This document shows positions 26,726 to 35,004 of a DNA stretch of 64,000 nucleotides, one piece after another (position 1 is the stretch's first letter; the number at the start of each line of letters is the position of its first letter). Made by a program: the position numbers and the translations under genes. Origin of the DNA: Gp6-AA40 sp035263125 (lineage in GTDB: Bacteria; Acidobacteriota; Vicinamibacteria; Vicinamibacterales; UBA2999). The stretch covers positions 1 through 64,000 of the forward strand of contig DATFRP010000381.1 in NCBI GenBank assembly GCA_035263125.1. Reading direction: 5' to 3'. The notes below the pieces were generated by a model that was not told the origin of the DNA, did no database searches, and saw nothing but the letters and a program-made list of their open reading frames with translations.

Positions 26726-26733
26726 TCGCCTGT

Positions 26734-26823
26734 AATGCAAAATCCAAAATGGAAAATGCAAAAACGCCGATACCGGCGGGGTCACGTTTCGCATTTTGCA
26801 TTTTGCATTTTGCATCTTGCATT
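26734..26823. repeat. AATGCAAAAT inverted repeat, copy 3
   Basis: The left arm TAATGCAAAATCC reads on into GGAAAATGCAAAAACG; the right arm is TTTCGCATTTTGCATTTTGC. The centre is CGATACCGGCGGGGTC. It sits between two convergent genes and stops 2 bp before the asnS stop codon. Confidence 0.85.
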
Positions 26824-26825
26824 CG

Positions 26826-28244
26826 TCAAAACGCCGCATTCCCCGGCGTCCGCGGAAACGGAATCACATCTCTGATGTTTGCCATCCCTGTCGCGTAGAT
26901 GATCGTCCGCTCGAGGCCGAGGCCGAAGCCGGCGTGCGGCACGGTGCCGTAGCGGCGTAGGTCGCGGTACCACCAGTAGGCTTTCGGATCCAGCTGCAGT
27001 TCCGACAAGCGTCGATCGAGGTAGTCGAGCCGCTCCTCGCGCTGCGAGCCGCCGATGATCTCGCCGATGCCCGGAGCCAGCACGTCCATCGCAGCGACCG
27101 TCTTGCCGTCGTCGTTCATCCGCATGTAGAAGGCCTTGATCTCCTTTGGATAGTTCATCACGACGATCGGCGCTTTGACATGTTCTTCGGTGAGCCAGCG
27201 TTCGTGCTCCGACTGAAGGTCCATGCCCCATCGAACCGGAAACTCGAACGGCTTGCTGCTCTTCTCCAGCGCCGCGACCGCATCTGAGTACGACATGCGC
27301 TCGAACGCGGACGACACGAATGTCTCGACCCGTCCGATGCACGTGTTGTCGATGCGTTCGGCGAAGAACTTCATGTCGTCGCCGCGCTCGTTCAGGAGTG
27401 CGGTCAGGATGTACTTCAGAAACGATTCAGCGAGGTCGGCGTCGGCCGAGAGATCGGCAAATGCAATCTCCGGCTCGACCATCCAGAATTCGGCCAGATG
27501 CCGGCTGGTATTGCTGTTCTCCGCGCGGAACGTCGGCCCGAAGGTATAGACCTTCGACAGCGCCAGACAGTAGGTTTCGACGTTGAGCTGACCGCTGACC
27601 GTGAGGAAGGCTTCTCTCGCGAAGAAGTCATGCGTGAAATCCGTACGGCCTTCGGGCGTTTTCGGAATGACGTTGAGGTTGGTGAGATCGAGCGTGCTCA
27701 CGCGGAACATCTCGCCCGCGCCTTCGGCATCGCTGGCGGTCACAATCGGCGTGTGCACCCAGAAAAAGCCGTGCTCGTGAAAGTAGCGGTGGATCGCCAT
27801 GCTCAGGCAGTGCCGCACCCGGGCAACCGCGCCGAGCGTGTTGGTTCGCGGCCGCAGGTGTGCGACTTCGCGGAGGTACTCGAACGAGGCGCGCTTCGGC
27901 TGAATCGGATACCCCTCGGGATCGTCCACCCACCCGAGCACGTCAACGGCGTCAGCCTGCACCTCGACGGCCTGCCCCTGCCCCTGGCTCTCGACGAGGA
28001 GCCCGCTGGCGACCACAGCGCAGCCGGAGGTGAGCCTTTTGATCTCGCTCTCATAATTCGGGAGCTGGGAGGGTGCAACCACCTGAATCGGATCGAAGCA
28101 GGACCCGTCATGCACGTGGATGAAAGACAGTCCGGCTTTCGAATCGCGGCGAGTGCGGACCCACCCGCGCACGGTGACGCGGGTTCCGACCAGCGTTTTT
28201 CCCTTCAGAAGCGCAGAGATGTCGGCATGATCGGCGGTGAGCAT
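26826..28244 (-). CDS. asnS: asparagine-tRNA ligase
   Basis: 472 residues. N-terminal OB-fold anticodon-binding domain (~20-120: TVRGWVRTRRDSKAGLSFI). The class II catalytic core carries motif 2 (TFRAENSNTSRHLAEFWMVE) and motif 3 (AGFGLGLERTIIYATG). The HTPIVTASDAEGAGEMFRV segment separates AsnRS from AspRS. It charges tRNA-Asn with asparagine, so this organism probably does not depend solely on the transamidation route. Divergent from rimO with 50 bp between starts. Full family length and no oddities. Confidence 0.95.
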   Translation of the reverse strand: MLTADHADISALLKGKTLVGTRVTVRGWVRTRRDSKAGLSFIHVHDGSCFDPIQVVAPSQLPNYESEIKRLTSGCAVVASGLLVESQGQGQAVEVQADAVDVLGWVDDPEGYPIQPKRASFEYLREVAHLRPRTNTLGAVARVRHCLSMAIHRYFHEHGFFWVHTPIVTASDAEGAGEMFRVSTLDLTNLNVIPKTPEGRTDFTHDFFAREAFLTVSGQLNVETYCLALSKVYTFGPTFRAENSNTSRHLAEFWMVEPEIAFADLSADADLAESFLKYILTALLNERGDDMKFFAERIDNTCIGRVETFVSSAFERMSYSDAVAALEKSSKPFEFPVRWGMDLQSEHERWLTEEHVKAPIVVMNYPKEIKAFYMRMNDDGKTVAAMDVLAPGIGEIIGGSQREERLDYLDRRLSELQLDPKAYWWYRDLRRYGTVPHAGFGLGLERTIIYATGMANIRDVIPFPRTPGNAAF

Positions 28245-28294
28245 GCCGGTACCGTATCCTAGATCTCGTCTCTATTTCCCCAGAAAGCGACTGC

Positions 28295-29755
28295 ATGAAG
28301 ATTGGAATGGTGTCCCTGGGCTGTCCCAAGAACCTCGTCGACTCCGAGGTGATGCTGGGGCTCGCGCAACAGGAGGGGCATCTGCTGACGCGTGATGCCG
28401 CCGAGGCCGAAGTGCTCGTCGTCAATACGTGCGCGTTCATCGACAGGGCCAAGCAGGAATCGATCGACACGATCCTCGAGATGGCCGAGCACAAGAAGAC
28501 CGGCGCGTGCAAACGACTGATCGTGACCGGCTGCATGGCGGAGCGCTACCGCGACGAGTTGCGCGCACAGATTCCGGAGATCGATGCAGTGTTGGGGACG
28601 AGTGAAGTCCCCGGGATCGTCGATGCGATTCGCAAGGCTTCGGGCGCCGGGCCTGAAGAACAAGGCCCGGCCTACACGGTCCCTCTCTTGCGCTCGAATG
28701 GGCAACCGGTCGTCATGAGGGCCGAGCCGACGCGCTCTTCACAGGCGTCGGCGAGTCTCGCCGGAGCCGGAGGCGAAGGCGGAGGACCACTTCCCACGTA
28801 TCTCTACGACGCGAACACGCCGCGTCTGCTCGCAACGCCGCGACATTACGCGTATCTCAAGATCGCTGAAGGCTGCGATTACAAGTGCGCGTTCTGCATC
28901 ATTCCTAAACTTCGCGGACACTATCGCAGCCGTCCGATCGAATCGATCGTCGCTGAAGCCGAACGGCTTGCCGCGAACGGCGTGCGCGAACTGCTGCTCA
29001 TCTCGCAGGACACGAGCTTCTACGGCAACGATCGCGGTGCCCGCGGATCGCTTGCCCGCCTGCTTCGTGCACTGGACCGCGTCGACGGCCTCGAGTGGAT
29101 CCGGATGTTGTATCTCTACCCGACCACGATCGGCGACGACGTGCTCGAGGCGATCGCCGAAAGCCGGAAGGTGTGCCGTTACATCGATCTGCCGCTGCAG
29201 CATGCATCCGATGCCGTACTCAAGCGGATGAAGCGGCCCGGCACGCGCGCCAGCTACGAACGCCTCCTCGCCCGAATCCGTCAGCGGGTCCCTGGCGTCG
29301 TCCTGCGTACAACGTTCATCGTCGGTTTCCCTGGCGAGACCGACGCCGACTACGCCGAGCTTCAATCGTTCGTGCAAACCATCGGCTTCGATCACGTTGG
29401 CGTTTTCACCTACTCGCACGAAGAGGGCACAACCGCCCATAGACTCGACGATGACGTGCCGGCTGCGGTCAAGCGGAAGCGGCAGGCCGCCCTGATGCGG
29501 CTCCAGAAGCGCATCGTCGGCCGGGCTCAGCGGAAACGAGTCGGGCAACGGGTTCGTGTGCTGGTGGATGGGCCTTCCGCGGACCACGAGCTCGTCCTGC
29601 GGGGGCGGCTCGAAGGTCAGGCGCCGGAAATCGATCCGCTTGTCTACCTCACGGAGTGCGACCCCTCGACGCTCTCGGCCGGGCAGTTCATCGAGGCTCA
29701 GATTGTCGGAAGCCGGGGCTACGACCTCGTCGCCAGGCCCGCAACATCGGTGTAA
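28295..29755 (+). CDS. rimO: ribosomal protein S12 methylthiotransferase RimO
   Basis: 486 residues. UPF0004 domain starts GMVSLGCPKNLVDSEVMLG with the first Fe-S cysteines (also NTCAF and TGCMAERY). The radical-SAM domain has CDYKCAFCIIPKLRG, the CxxxCxxC cluster, followed by the methylthiotransferase core and a C-terminal TRAM domain (RVLVDGPSADHELVLRG). RimO adds a methylthio group to Asp89 of ribosomal protein S12. Between the UPF0004 and radical-SAM domains there is an extra ~40 residues, including a hairpin repeat read in frame (AGPEEQGPAY), also found outside genes. The protein is otherwise intact. Confidence 0.95.
   Translation: MKIGMVSLGCPKNLVDSEVMLGLAQQEGHLLTRDAAEAEVLVVNTCAFIDRAKQESIDTILEMAEHKKTGACKRLIVTGCMAERYRDELRAQIPEIDAVLGTSEVPGIVDAIRKASGAGPEEQGPAYTVPLLRSNGQPVVMRAEPTRSSQASASLAGAGGEGGGPLPTYLYDANTPRLLATPRHYAYLKIAEGCDYKCAFCIIPKLRGHYRSRPIESIVAEAERLAANGVRELLLISQDTSFYGNDRGARGSLARLLRALDRVDGLEWIRMLYLYPTTIGDDVLEAIAESRKVCRYIDLPLQHASDAVLKRMKRPGTRASYERLLARIRQRVPGVVLRTTFIVGFPGETDADYAELQSFVQTIGFDHVGVFTYSHEEGTTAHRLDDDVPAAVKRKRQAALMRLQKRIVGRAQRKRVGQRVRVLVDGPSADHELVLRGRLEGQAPEIDPLVYLTECDPSTLSAGQFIEAQIVGSRGYDLVARPATSV
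28646..28671. repeat. GCCGGGCC hairpin repeat inside rimO
   Basis: GCCGGGCC-TGAAGAACAA-GGCCCGGC is an 8-bp perfect stem, in frame within rimO. The intergenic copy at 17018-17038 shares the TGAAGAACA loop. It encodes AGPEEQGPA in the interdomain linker. Confidence 0.75.
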
Positions 29756-29852
29756 AACCGCTGATCTGCAGGCAGCGCCGGGAGTGGGGCGCGGGCACGG
29801 ACACATTCGGGCGAAGGCGTAGCCTGCCTCGCCGAAGCGTAGGAGTCTGCAT

Positions 29853-29880
29853 TTGCGCGAAGGCGGGCACGTGTTAAGCT
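29853..29880 (+). promoter_or_regulatory. weak promoter candidate for the rimP operon
   Basis: TTGCGC (29853-29858) and TAAGCT (29875-29880) are 16 bp apart, upstream of the rimP leader hairpin. The hexamers are poor matches. The 29756-29852 stretch before it holds only repeat-like GAAGGCG/AGCCTGC words. Confidence 0.3.
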
Positions 29881-29910
29881 AGAACGTTACCTAGGCGGAG
29901 GAACACTCCA

Positions 29911-29934
29911 AGTGGGCTCGTGCCCACTTTTTTT
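29911..29934 (+). ncRNA. rimP-leader-like hairpin with U-tract
   Basis: AGTGGGC-TCGT-GCCCACT forms a 7-bp stem followed directly by a run of T (29928-29934). It lies 51 bp before the rimP start. A GTGGGC/GCCCAC hairpin plus U-run upstream of rimP matches the widely conserved rimP leader motif, which probably controls transcription of the rimP-nusA-infB operon by attenuation, perhaps through NusA. The assignment is by resemblance. Confidence 0.7.
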
Positions 29935-29985
29935 GTTTCAGCCGACAGTTGGTTCATAGGCGGTTCTTGTTGCAGGCGAGTATCG

Positions 29986-30462
29986 ATGCAACCGCTGGAG
30001 CAGATTCGGTCGATTGCCGAGCGAGTGGCCCGCTCGCGGGGCCTGGAGGTCTGGGACGTCCAGAGCCGTCGCGAAACGGCCGGGCATGTGGTTCGGGTCT
30101 TCATCGATCGGCCCGGCCCGTCGGCGAGCCCCGACGACAGCGTGAGCATCGAGGACTGCGAGCAGGTCAATCGGGAGATCGGAACGATCCTCGATGTGGA
30201 GGACCCGCTGCCGTTCGCCTATACGCTTGAGGTGTCATCCCCTGGGTTGGATCGACCGCTCCGGGCTGTTGAGGACTATCGCCGCTTCACGGGACGGCTC
30301 GCCAAGGTCGTGGTGAAAGAGCCGGTGGACAACCAGAAGGCGTTCGAAGGGCGCCTGCGCGGGGTCGAGGACGACGAGGTGCTGCTCGAGGCGCCGAACG
30401 GACGGAAGCACCGCTTGCCCGTGCGCCTCATCACGCGCGGCCGGCTCGAGGTGGAATTCTAG
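29986..30462 (+). CDS. rimP: ribosome maturation factor RimP
   Basis: 158 residues from the ATG of MQPLEQIRSIAERV; the frame opens 66 bases earlier but that part overlaps the leader hairpin. Two-domain RimP: the N-terminal alpha/beta domain with the VSIEDCEQVNREIG segment, then YTLEVSSPGLDRPLR, and the C-terminal SH3-like barrel (VLLEAPNGRKHRLPV, ITRGRLEVEF). RimP assists 30S maturation. First gene of the rimP-nusA-infB operon, 9 bp before nusA. Standard length. Confidence 0.93.
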   Translation: MQPLEQIRSIAERVARSRGLEVWDVQSRRETAGHVVRVFIDRPGPSASPDDSVSIEDCEQVNREIGTILDVEDPLPFAYTLEVSSPGLDRPLRAVEDYRRFTGRLAKVVVKEPVDNQKAFEGRLRGVEDDEVLLEAPNGRKHRLPVRLITRGRLEVEF

Positions 30463-30471
30463 GAAAGACAC

Positions 30472-31653
30472 ATGCAGAACCCGTTGATGCAGACGATCGA
30501 GGCGCTCGCGAAAGAAAAAGGGATCGAGGCCGACACGATCATCACGGCGATCGAAGACGCGGTCCTCACCGCGTCGCGCAAGTACTACAAGACGAACGAA
30601 AACCTGAAGACCCGGTTCAATCAGGAAACCGGGCAGGTCGATCTTTTCGCCATCAAGCACATCGTCCCCGAAGTGACCAACGACGCCACTGAGATCTCCT
30701 TGAAGGAAGCGCAGGAGCTCTACGGCGACGAGGCCGAAGTGGACATGGAGATCGAGTTCCCCAAGCGCACCGACGTGCTCGGTCGCATCGCGGCGCAGAC
30801 CGCCAAGCAGGTGATCTTTCAGAAAGTGCGCGAAGCGGAACGTGAGAACGTTTTCGCCGAGTACAACGATCGCGTCGGAGAAGTCATCAACAGCACGGTC
30901 AAGCGCTTCGAGAACGGCGATCTGATCGTGGAAATCGGACGCGTCGAGGCGGTGTTGCCACGCAAGGAGCAGTCGCGGGCCGAAAGCTATACCCCTGGTG
31001 AACGCATCCGTGCGGTGATCAAGGGCGTCAGCCGCAGCGCCAAGGGACCGCAGATCGTGCTCTCGCGCACCGATCCGGCGCTCCTCATCAAGCTGTTCGA
31101 GCAGGAAGTGCCCGAGATCTACGACGGCACCGTCATGATCCGTGGCGCCGTCCGTGAGGCAGGCGATCGCGCGAAAGTTGCGGTCTACTCGAGGGAACGC
31201 GATGTCGATCCGGTAGGCGCGTGCGTCGGCATGAAGGGGACGCGCGTGCAGGCGATCATCCGTGAGCTGCGCGGGGAGAAGATCGACATCGTCGAGTGGT
31301 CGGAAGATCCGGTACTCTTCGTCACGAACGCGCTCAGCCCGGCGAAGGTGCAGCGCGTGTCGATCGTCGATGAGAAGGAACGGGTCATGGAGGTGGTCGT
31401 CGAGGACAAGCAGCTGTCGCTCGCAATCGGCAAGAAGGGACAGAACGTCAGGCTGGCGGCCAAGCTGACCGGGTGGCGTATCGACATCAAGAGCGAAGAG
31501 GAGAAACGGCGCGAAGTGGAAGCGCAGTTCCCCTCGCTCGAAGCCGGCACGGAGGGCGCCGAGGCTGCAGTGCCTGCATCAGAGACGACCGATCAGAACG
31601 TCGACGCTGAACAGAGCGGCGAAGCCACCGGAACTGCGGAGACAGAGAATTAG
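30472..31653 (+). CDS. nusA: transcription termination/antitermination factor NusA
   Basis: 393 residues. N-terminal RNA-polymerase-binding domain (~1-130, LTASRKYYKTNENLK), S1 domain (GEVINSTVKRFENGDLIVE), then two KH domains with VGACVGMKGTRVQAI and LAIGKKGQNVRLAAKL. It ends after a short acidic Ala/Glu/Thr-rich tail, lacking the C-terminal repeats of enterobacterial NusA; this short form is common outside Proteobacteria. NusA modulates pausing, termination and antitermination. The usual ylxR gene is missing from the 131-bp gap before infB. Confidence 0.95.
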   Translation: MQNPLMQTIEALAKEKGIEADTIITAIEDAVLTASRKYYKTNENLKTRFNQETGQVDLFAIKHIVPEVTNDATEISLKEAQELYGDEAEVDMEIEFPKRTDVLGRIAAQTAKQVIFQKVREAERENVFAEYNDRVGEVINSTVKRFENGDLIVEIGRVEAVLPRKEQSRAESYTPGERIRAVIKGVSRSAKGPQIVLSRTDPALLIKLFEQEVPEIYDGTVMIRGAVREAGDRAKVAVYSRERDVDPVGACVGMKGTRVQAIIRELRGEKIDIVEWSEDPVLFVTNALSPAKVQRVSIVDEKERVMEVVVEDKQLSLAIGKKGQNVRLAAKLTGWRIDIKSEEEKRREVEAQFPSLEAGTEGAEAAVPASETTDQNVDAEQSGEATGTAETEN

Positions 31654-31784
31654 GATCGAGGGAATACACGCCGGTCACTCGTGGTGCACCGGCTTTGGCA
31701 TTTCGTCGCGCACAGGCTGGCGCCTGTGGGCAGCAGCGCGTAGGCGCAGGGGCAACCTGCGCGGAATCAACAGAGGGAACACGT

Positions 31785-34646
31785 TTGTCAACGGTTCGGA
31801 TCTACAAAGTCGCGGAGCTACTCGATACGACGAGCCAGGAAGTGCTCGCGCTGTTGAAGCGCGATCACGGCATCGAGCTGAAGAGCGCGTCGAGTACGAT
31901 CGAAGAGGTCGTCGCGCGTTCATTCGTCGAGCGCGTCGCGCGACAGCGTGGCATTTCCTTGCCAGGCGGTGACATGTTCGCTGAGCATGCCGCGCCCGGC
32001 AAAGGAGGACCCAAGAAGGCGCAGCCGCCGAAGAAGACCGAAGCGCCGAAGCCGACCGTTCCTGTGCTTGGTCCGCCGCGCCTCGTCAAGACGGTGAGGC
32101 CGGTGGCGCCCGCTGCCGAAGCTCCGGCCGCACCTGCTCCCCCGCCCCCCGCGCCAGCTCCAGTTGCCGTTGAACCGCCGGTCGTCGAAGCGCCGGCGCC
32201 GCCGGCCCACGTTCCGCCGCCCCCGCCGCCGCCCGAGCCCGAACCGGTACCGGTTGCCGCCGCCCCAGCTCCGGTCGAAGAAGAAGTGGCACCGCCACCG
32301 CCGCCGCCACCTGCGGTCGAAGAGGCCGAGCCGGCGGCTGTCGAACCTGCGCACGAACCGCAACTCGTGGCCGCGCAGCCGACGCCAGCGCAAGCACCGG
32401 GACGATTCGTACCGCCCACGATTCGACTTCGTATCGAGGAGCCGGGTCAGACCCCGCAACCCGCGCGTCCCTTGACACCGGCAAAGCGGCCGCAGGTCTC
32501 GCAGCCCCGTATGGTGCAGCCGCCGCCTGCCACTCCTCCGGTATCCGGCAGCAGGACGGGGCAACCCGCAAGCGCGAAGTCAGCGCCCCCTGGCGCTCAG
32601 CGCACGGGCACACCCGGTCAACCGCGAGCCCCGTACTCACCGCTTCGGCCGACCACGCCCAGCATGATTGGCGGACCGAGGCCGCTGCCCTCGCAACCGA
32701 TCCGTGCACAACAGCCGCAACAGGCGCGTCCGGGAATGCCACCGCAGCCCGGGCAACGGCCGCCCCTTGGACAGCCTCGGCCGCCTGCAGGTCAGATGCG
32801 ACCGGCGCCACGACCCGCGCAGCCGCGACGCGAACGACCGTCTGCGCCCATGGCGCCGGCAATGCCGGCCGCTCCTCCACCGATCACACGGACGATCACG
32901 CTCGCCGAAGGCATGACGGTGAAGGATCTCGCCGACAAGCTCGATGTGCGCGTGAAGGATGTCCTCGCCAAGCTGTTGATGAAGCGCATGATGATGACCA
33001 TCAACAGCACGCTGGATGTCGAAACCGCCAAGGACATCGCGCGCGAGTTCGGGGCCGACATCGAGATTCGAAGCTTCGAGGAAGAGCTCGTTGCCGAGGC
33101 CGACGAGTCGAAGCCCGAGGACATGAAGTCGCGTGCGCCGGTGGTGACGGTCATGGGCCACGTCGAACACGGCAAGACGTCGCTGCTCGACGCGATCCGT
33201 GAAACCAAAGTGGCGGAGCGCGAAGCGGGCGGCATCACGCAGCACATCGGCGCGTATCACGTCGATGTCGGCGACGGCCGCAGCGTCGTGTTCCTGGATA
33301 CGCCTGGCCACGAGGCCTTCACGCTGATGCGCGCTCGCGGCGCCAAGGTCACTGACGTAGTCGTACTCGTCGTCGCTGCCGACGACGGCGTCATGCCGCA
33401 GACGCGTGAGGCCATCGATCACGCGCGCGCCGCCAACGTGCCGATCGTGGTGGCGATCAACAAGATCGACAAGCCGGGCTCCAATCCCGACAACGTCAAG
33501 CGCGAGCTCGCCGAACTGAATCTCGTGCCTGAAGACTGGGGCGGCCAGACGGTCATGGTGCCCGTGTCGGCGAAGAAGCGGCAGAATCTCGATCAGCTGC
33601 TCGAGATGATCCTGCTGTCGACGGACATCCTCGAGCTCAAGGCGAACCCCAAACGGAGTGCGTCGGGCGCGGTACTCGAAGCCAAGCTCGATCGCGGGCG
33701 CGGTCCGGTTGCCACCGTCCTGGTGCAGGACGGCACGCTCAACGTCGGCGACAACTTCATCGCCGGACCGGTCGTCGGCAAGGTGCGCGCGCTCATCGAC
33801 GATCGTGGTCGCTCGGTGAAGTTGGCGGGCCCGGCAACGCCGGTCGAAGTGCTCGGGCTCACCAGCCTGCCCCAGCCGGGCGATCCCTTCCAGACGGTTG
33901 CCGACGCCGCCAAGGCGCGTCAGATCGCGACCTTCCGTCAGGCGCAGGCAAAGGAGCGCGCGCTCGGCGCGAAAGGCGGACGGCTCACCCTCGAGTCGCT
34001 CAAAGAGCAGATCGCCGAAGGCGGCGTGAAGGAGCTGCCGCTCATCGTCAAGGCCGACGTGCAGGGCTCGGCGGAAGTGCTCGCCGACACGCTCACGAAG
34101 CTGTCCGACGACAAGGTCAAGATCCGCATCATCCGCTCGGGCGTCGGCGCCATCAACGAATCGGACGTGCTGCTCGCGTCGGCCTCCAACGCGATCATCA
34201 TCGGGTTCAACGTGCGGCCCGATCGCAACGCGCAGGAGATGGCCGAGCGCGAGGAGATCGACATCCGGCTGCACTCGGTCATCTACAACGTGACCGAGGA
34301 AATCAAGAAGAGCATGGCGGGGCTGCTCGAGCCGACGTTCAAGGAAGTCCGCATCGGCACCGCGGAGATTCGAGAGGTGTTCCGCGTGCCGAAGGTCGGG
34401 TCGATCGCCGGTTGCATGGTCCTCGATGGCCGGATCACGCGCGCGGGCGAGACGCAGGCACGACTGCTGCGCGACAACGTCGTGGTCTTCGAGGGCAAGA
34501 TCGGGTCGCTGCGCCGTTTCAAAGACGACGTGAGCGAGGTCAAGTCCGGCTTCGAGTGCGGCATCGGCCTGCAGAACTACAACGACGTCAAGGTCGGCGA
34601 TGTGATCGAAGTGTTCACCATGGAGCGCGTCGCCGTCACTGCCTAG
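31785..34646 (+). CDS. infB: translation initiation factor IF-2
   Basis: 953 residues from a TTG preceded by AGAGGGAACACG; the longer frame lacks a site. N-terminal IF2_N helical domain (IYKVAELLDTTSQEVL), a very long Pro/Ala-rich linker (~80-370), a second IF2_N-like segment (GMTVKDLADKLDVRVKDV), then the GTPase: G1 GHVEHGKTS, G3 DTPGHEAF, G4 NKIDKPG. G1 has Glu461 where nearly all IF-2 proteins have Asp (GHVDHGKT). Domains III and IV follow (the YNDVKVGDVIEVF end). Delivers fMet-tRNA to the ribosome. Confidence 0.95.
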   Translation: MSTVRIYKVAELLDTTSQEVLALLKRDHGIELKSASSTIEEVVARSFVERVARQRGISLPGGDMFAEHAAPGKGGPKKAQPPKKTEAPKPTVPVLGPPRLVKTVRPVAPAAEAPAAPAPPPPAPAPVAVEPPVVEAPAPPAHVPPPPPPPEPEPVPVAAAPAPVEEEVAPPPPPPPAVEEAEPAAVEPAHEPQLVAAQPTPAQAPGRFVPPTIRLRIEEPGQTPQPARPLTPAKRPQVSQPRMVQPPPATPPVSGSRTGQPASAKSAPPGAQRTGTPGQPRAPYSPLRPTTPSMIGGPRPLPSQPIRAQQPQQARPGMPPQPGQRPPLGQPRPPAGQMRPAPRPAQPRRERPSAPMAPAMPAAPPPITRTITLAEGMTVKDLADKLDVRVKDVLAKLLMKRMMMTINSTLDVETAKDIAREFGADIEIRSFEEELVAEADESKPEDMKSRAPVVTVMGHVEHGKTSLLDAIRETKVAEREAGGITQHIGAYHVDVGDGRSVVFLDTPGHEAFTLMRARGAKVTDVVVLVVAADDGVMPQTREAIDHARAANVPIVVAINKIDKPGSNPDNVKRELAELNLVPEDWGGQTVMVPVSAKKRQNLDQLLEMILLSTDILELKANPKRSASGAVLEAKLDRGRGPVATVLVQDGTLNVGDNFIAGPVVGKVRALIDDRGRSVKLAGPATPVEVLGLTSLPQPGDPFQTVADAAKARQIATFRQAQAKERALGAKGGRLTLESLKEQIAEGGVKELPLIVKADVQGSAEVLADTLTKLSDDKVKIRIIRSGVGAINESDVLLASASNAIIIGFNVRPDRNAQEMAEREEIDIRLHSVIYNVTEEIKKSMAGLLEPTFKEVRIGTAEIREVFRVPKVGSIAGCMVLDGRITRAGETQARLLRDNVVVFEGKIGSLRRFKDDVSEVKSGFECGIGLQNYNDVKVGDVIEVFTMERVAVTA

Positions 34647-34649
34647 CGC

Positions 34650-34931
34650 GTGCGTATCGCCGTTCTCCACGTCGAGCTTTACCTTCCGTACGCGCAGTCG
34701 CTGAAGGACAAGCGCATGGTGCTGCGGCGAGTGAAGGATCGCCTGCAGAAGTTCAACGTCGCCGTCGCCGAAGTGGATCATCACGACGTCTGGCAGCGAT
34801 CCACGCTCGGGATCGTGGCGATTTCGACGACGACCGAACACGTTGAGCAGTCACTGGGCGCGGCCGTCGACGAGATCGATCGCGTCGAGCCAGGGTTGGT
34901 CACGAGGACTGAGATAGAGTTTCTGATGTAA
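34650..34931 (+). CDS. ylxP: DUF503 / YlxP-like protein
   Basis: 93 residues from a GTG three bases after the infB stop. Starts VRIAVLHVELYLPYAQSLKD with KRMVLRRVKDRLQKFN, the DUF503 signature, and ends RTEIEFLM. YlxP-type proteins are small ferredoxin-like folds usually found between infB and rbfA and are thought to help ribosome maturation. Full length. The stop codon TAA is the first three bases of the following palindromic repeat. Confidence 0.9.
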   Translation: MRIAVLHVELYLPYAQSLKDKRMVLRRVKDRLQKFNVAVAEVDHHDVWQRSTLGIVAISTTTEHVEQSLGAAVDEIDRVEPGLVTRTEIEFLM

Positions 34932-34984
34932 TGGGGTCGGGAGTCATTTCCCGAGAAGCCGTGAAATGACTCCCGACCCCATTA
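34929..34984. repeat. GGGGTCGGGAGTCATTT palindrome, copy 1
   Basis: A 22-bp left arm (34929-34950) and a perfectly complementary right arm (34963-34984) enclose a 12-nt loop. It supplies the ylxP stop codon and a false ATG for rbfA at 34966. A second copy with a 12-nt loop lies at 54218-54277. Confidence 0.95.
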
Positions 34985-35004
34985 CGTTTCTGCAGTACAA
35001 CGTC

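Noticed and set aside
34966..35004. Earlier ATG for rbfA
   Set aside because: It is inside the palindrome's right arm and the added residues do not resemble RbfA.
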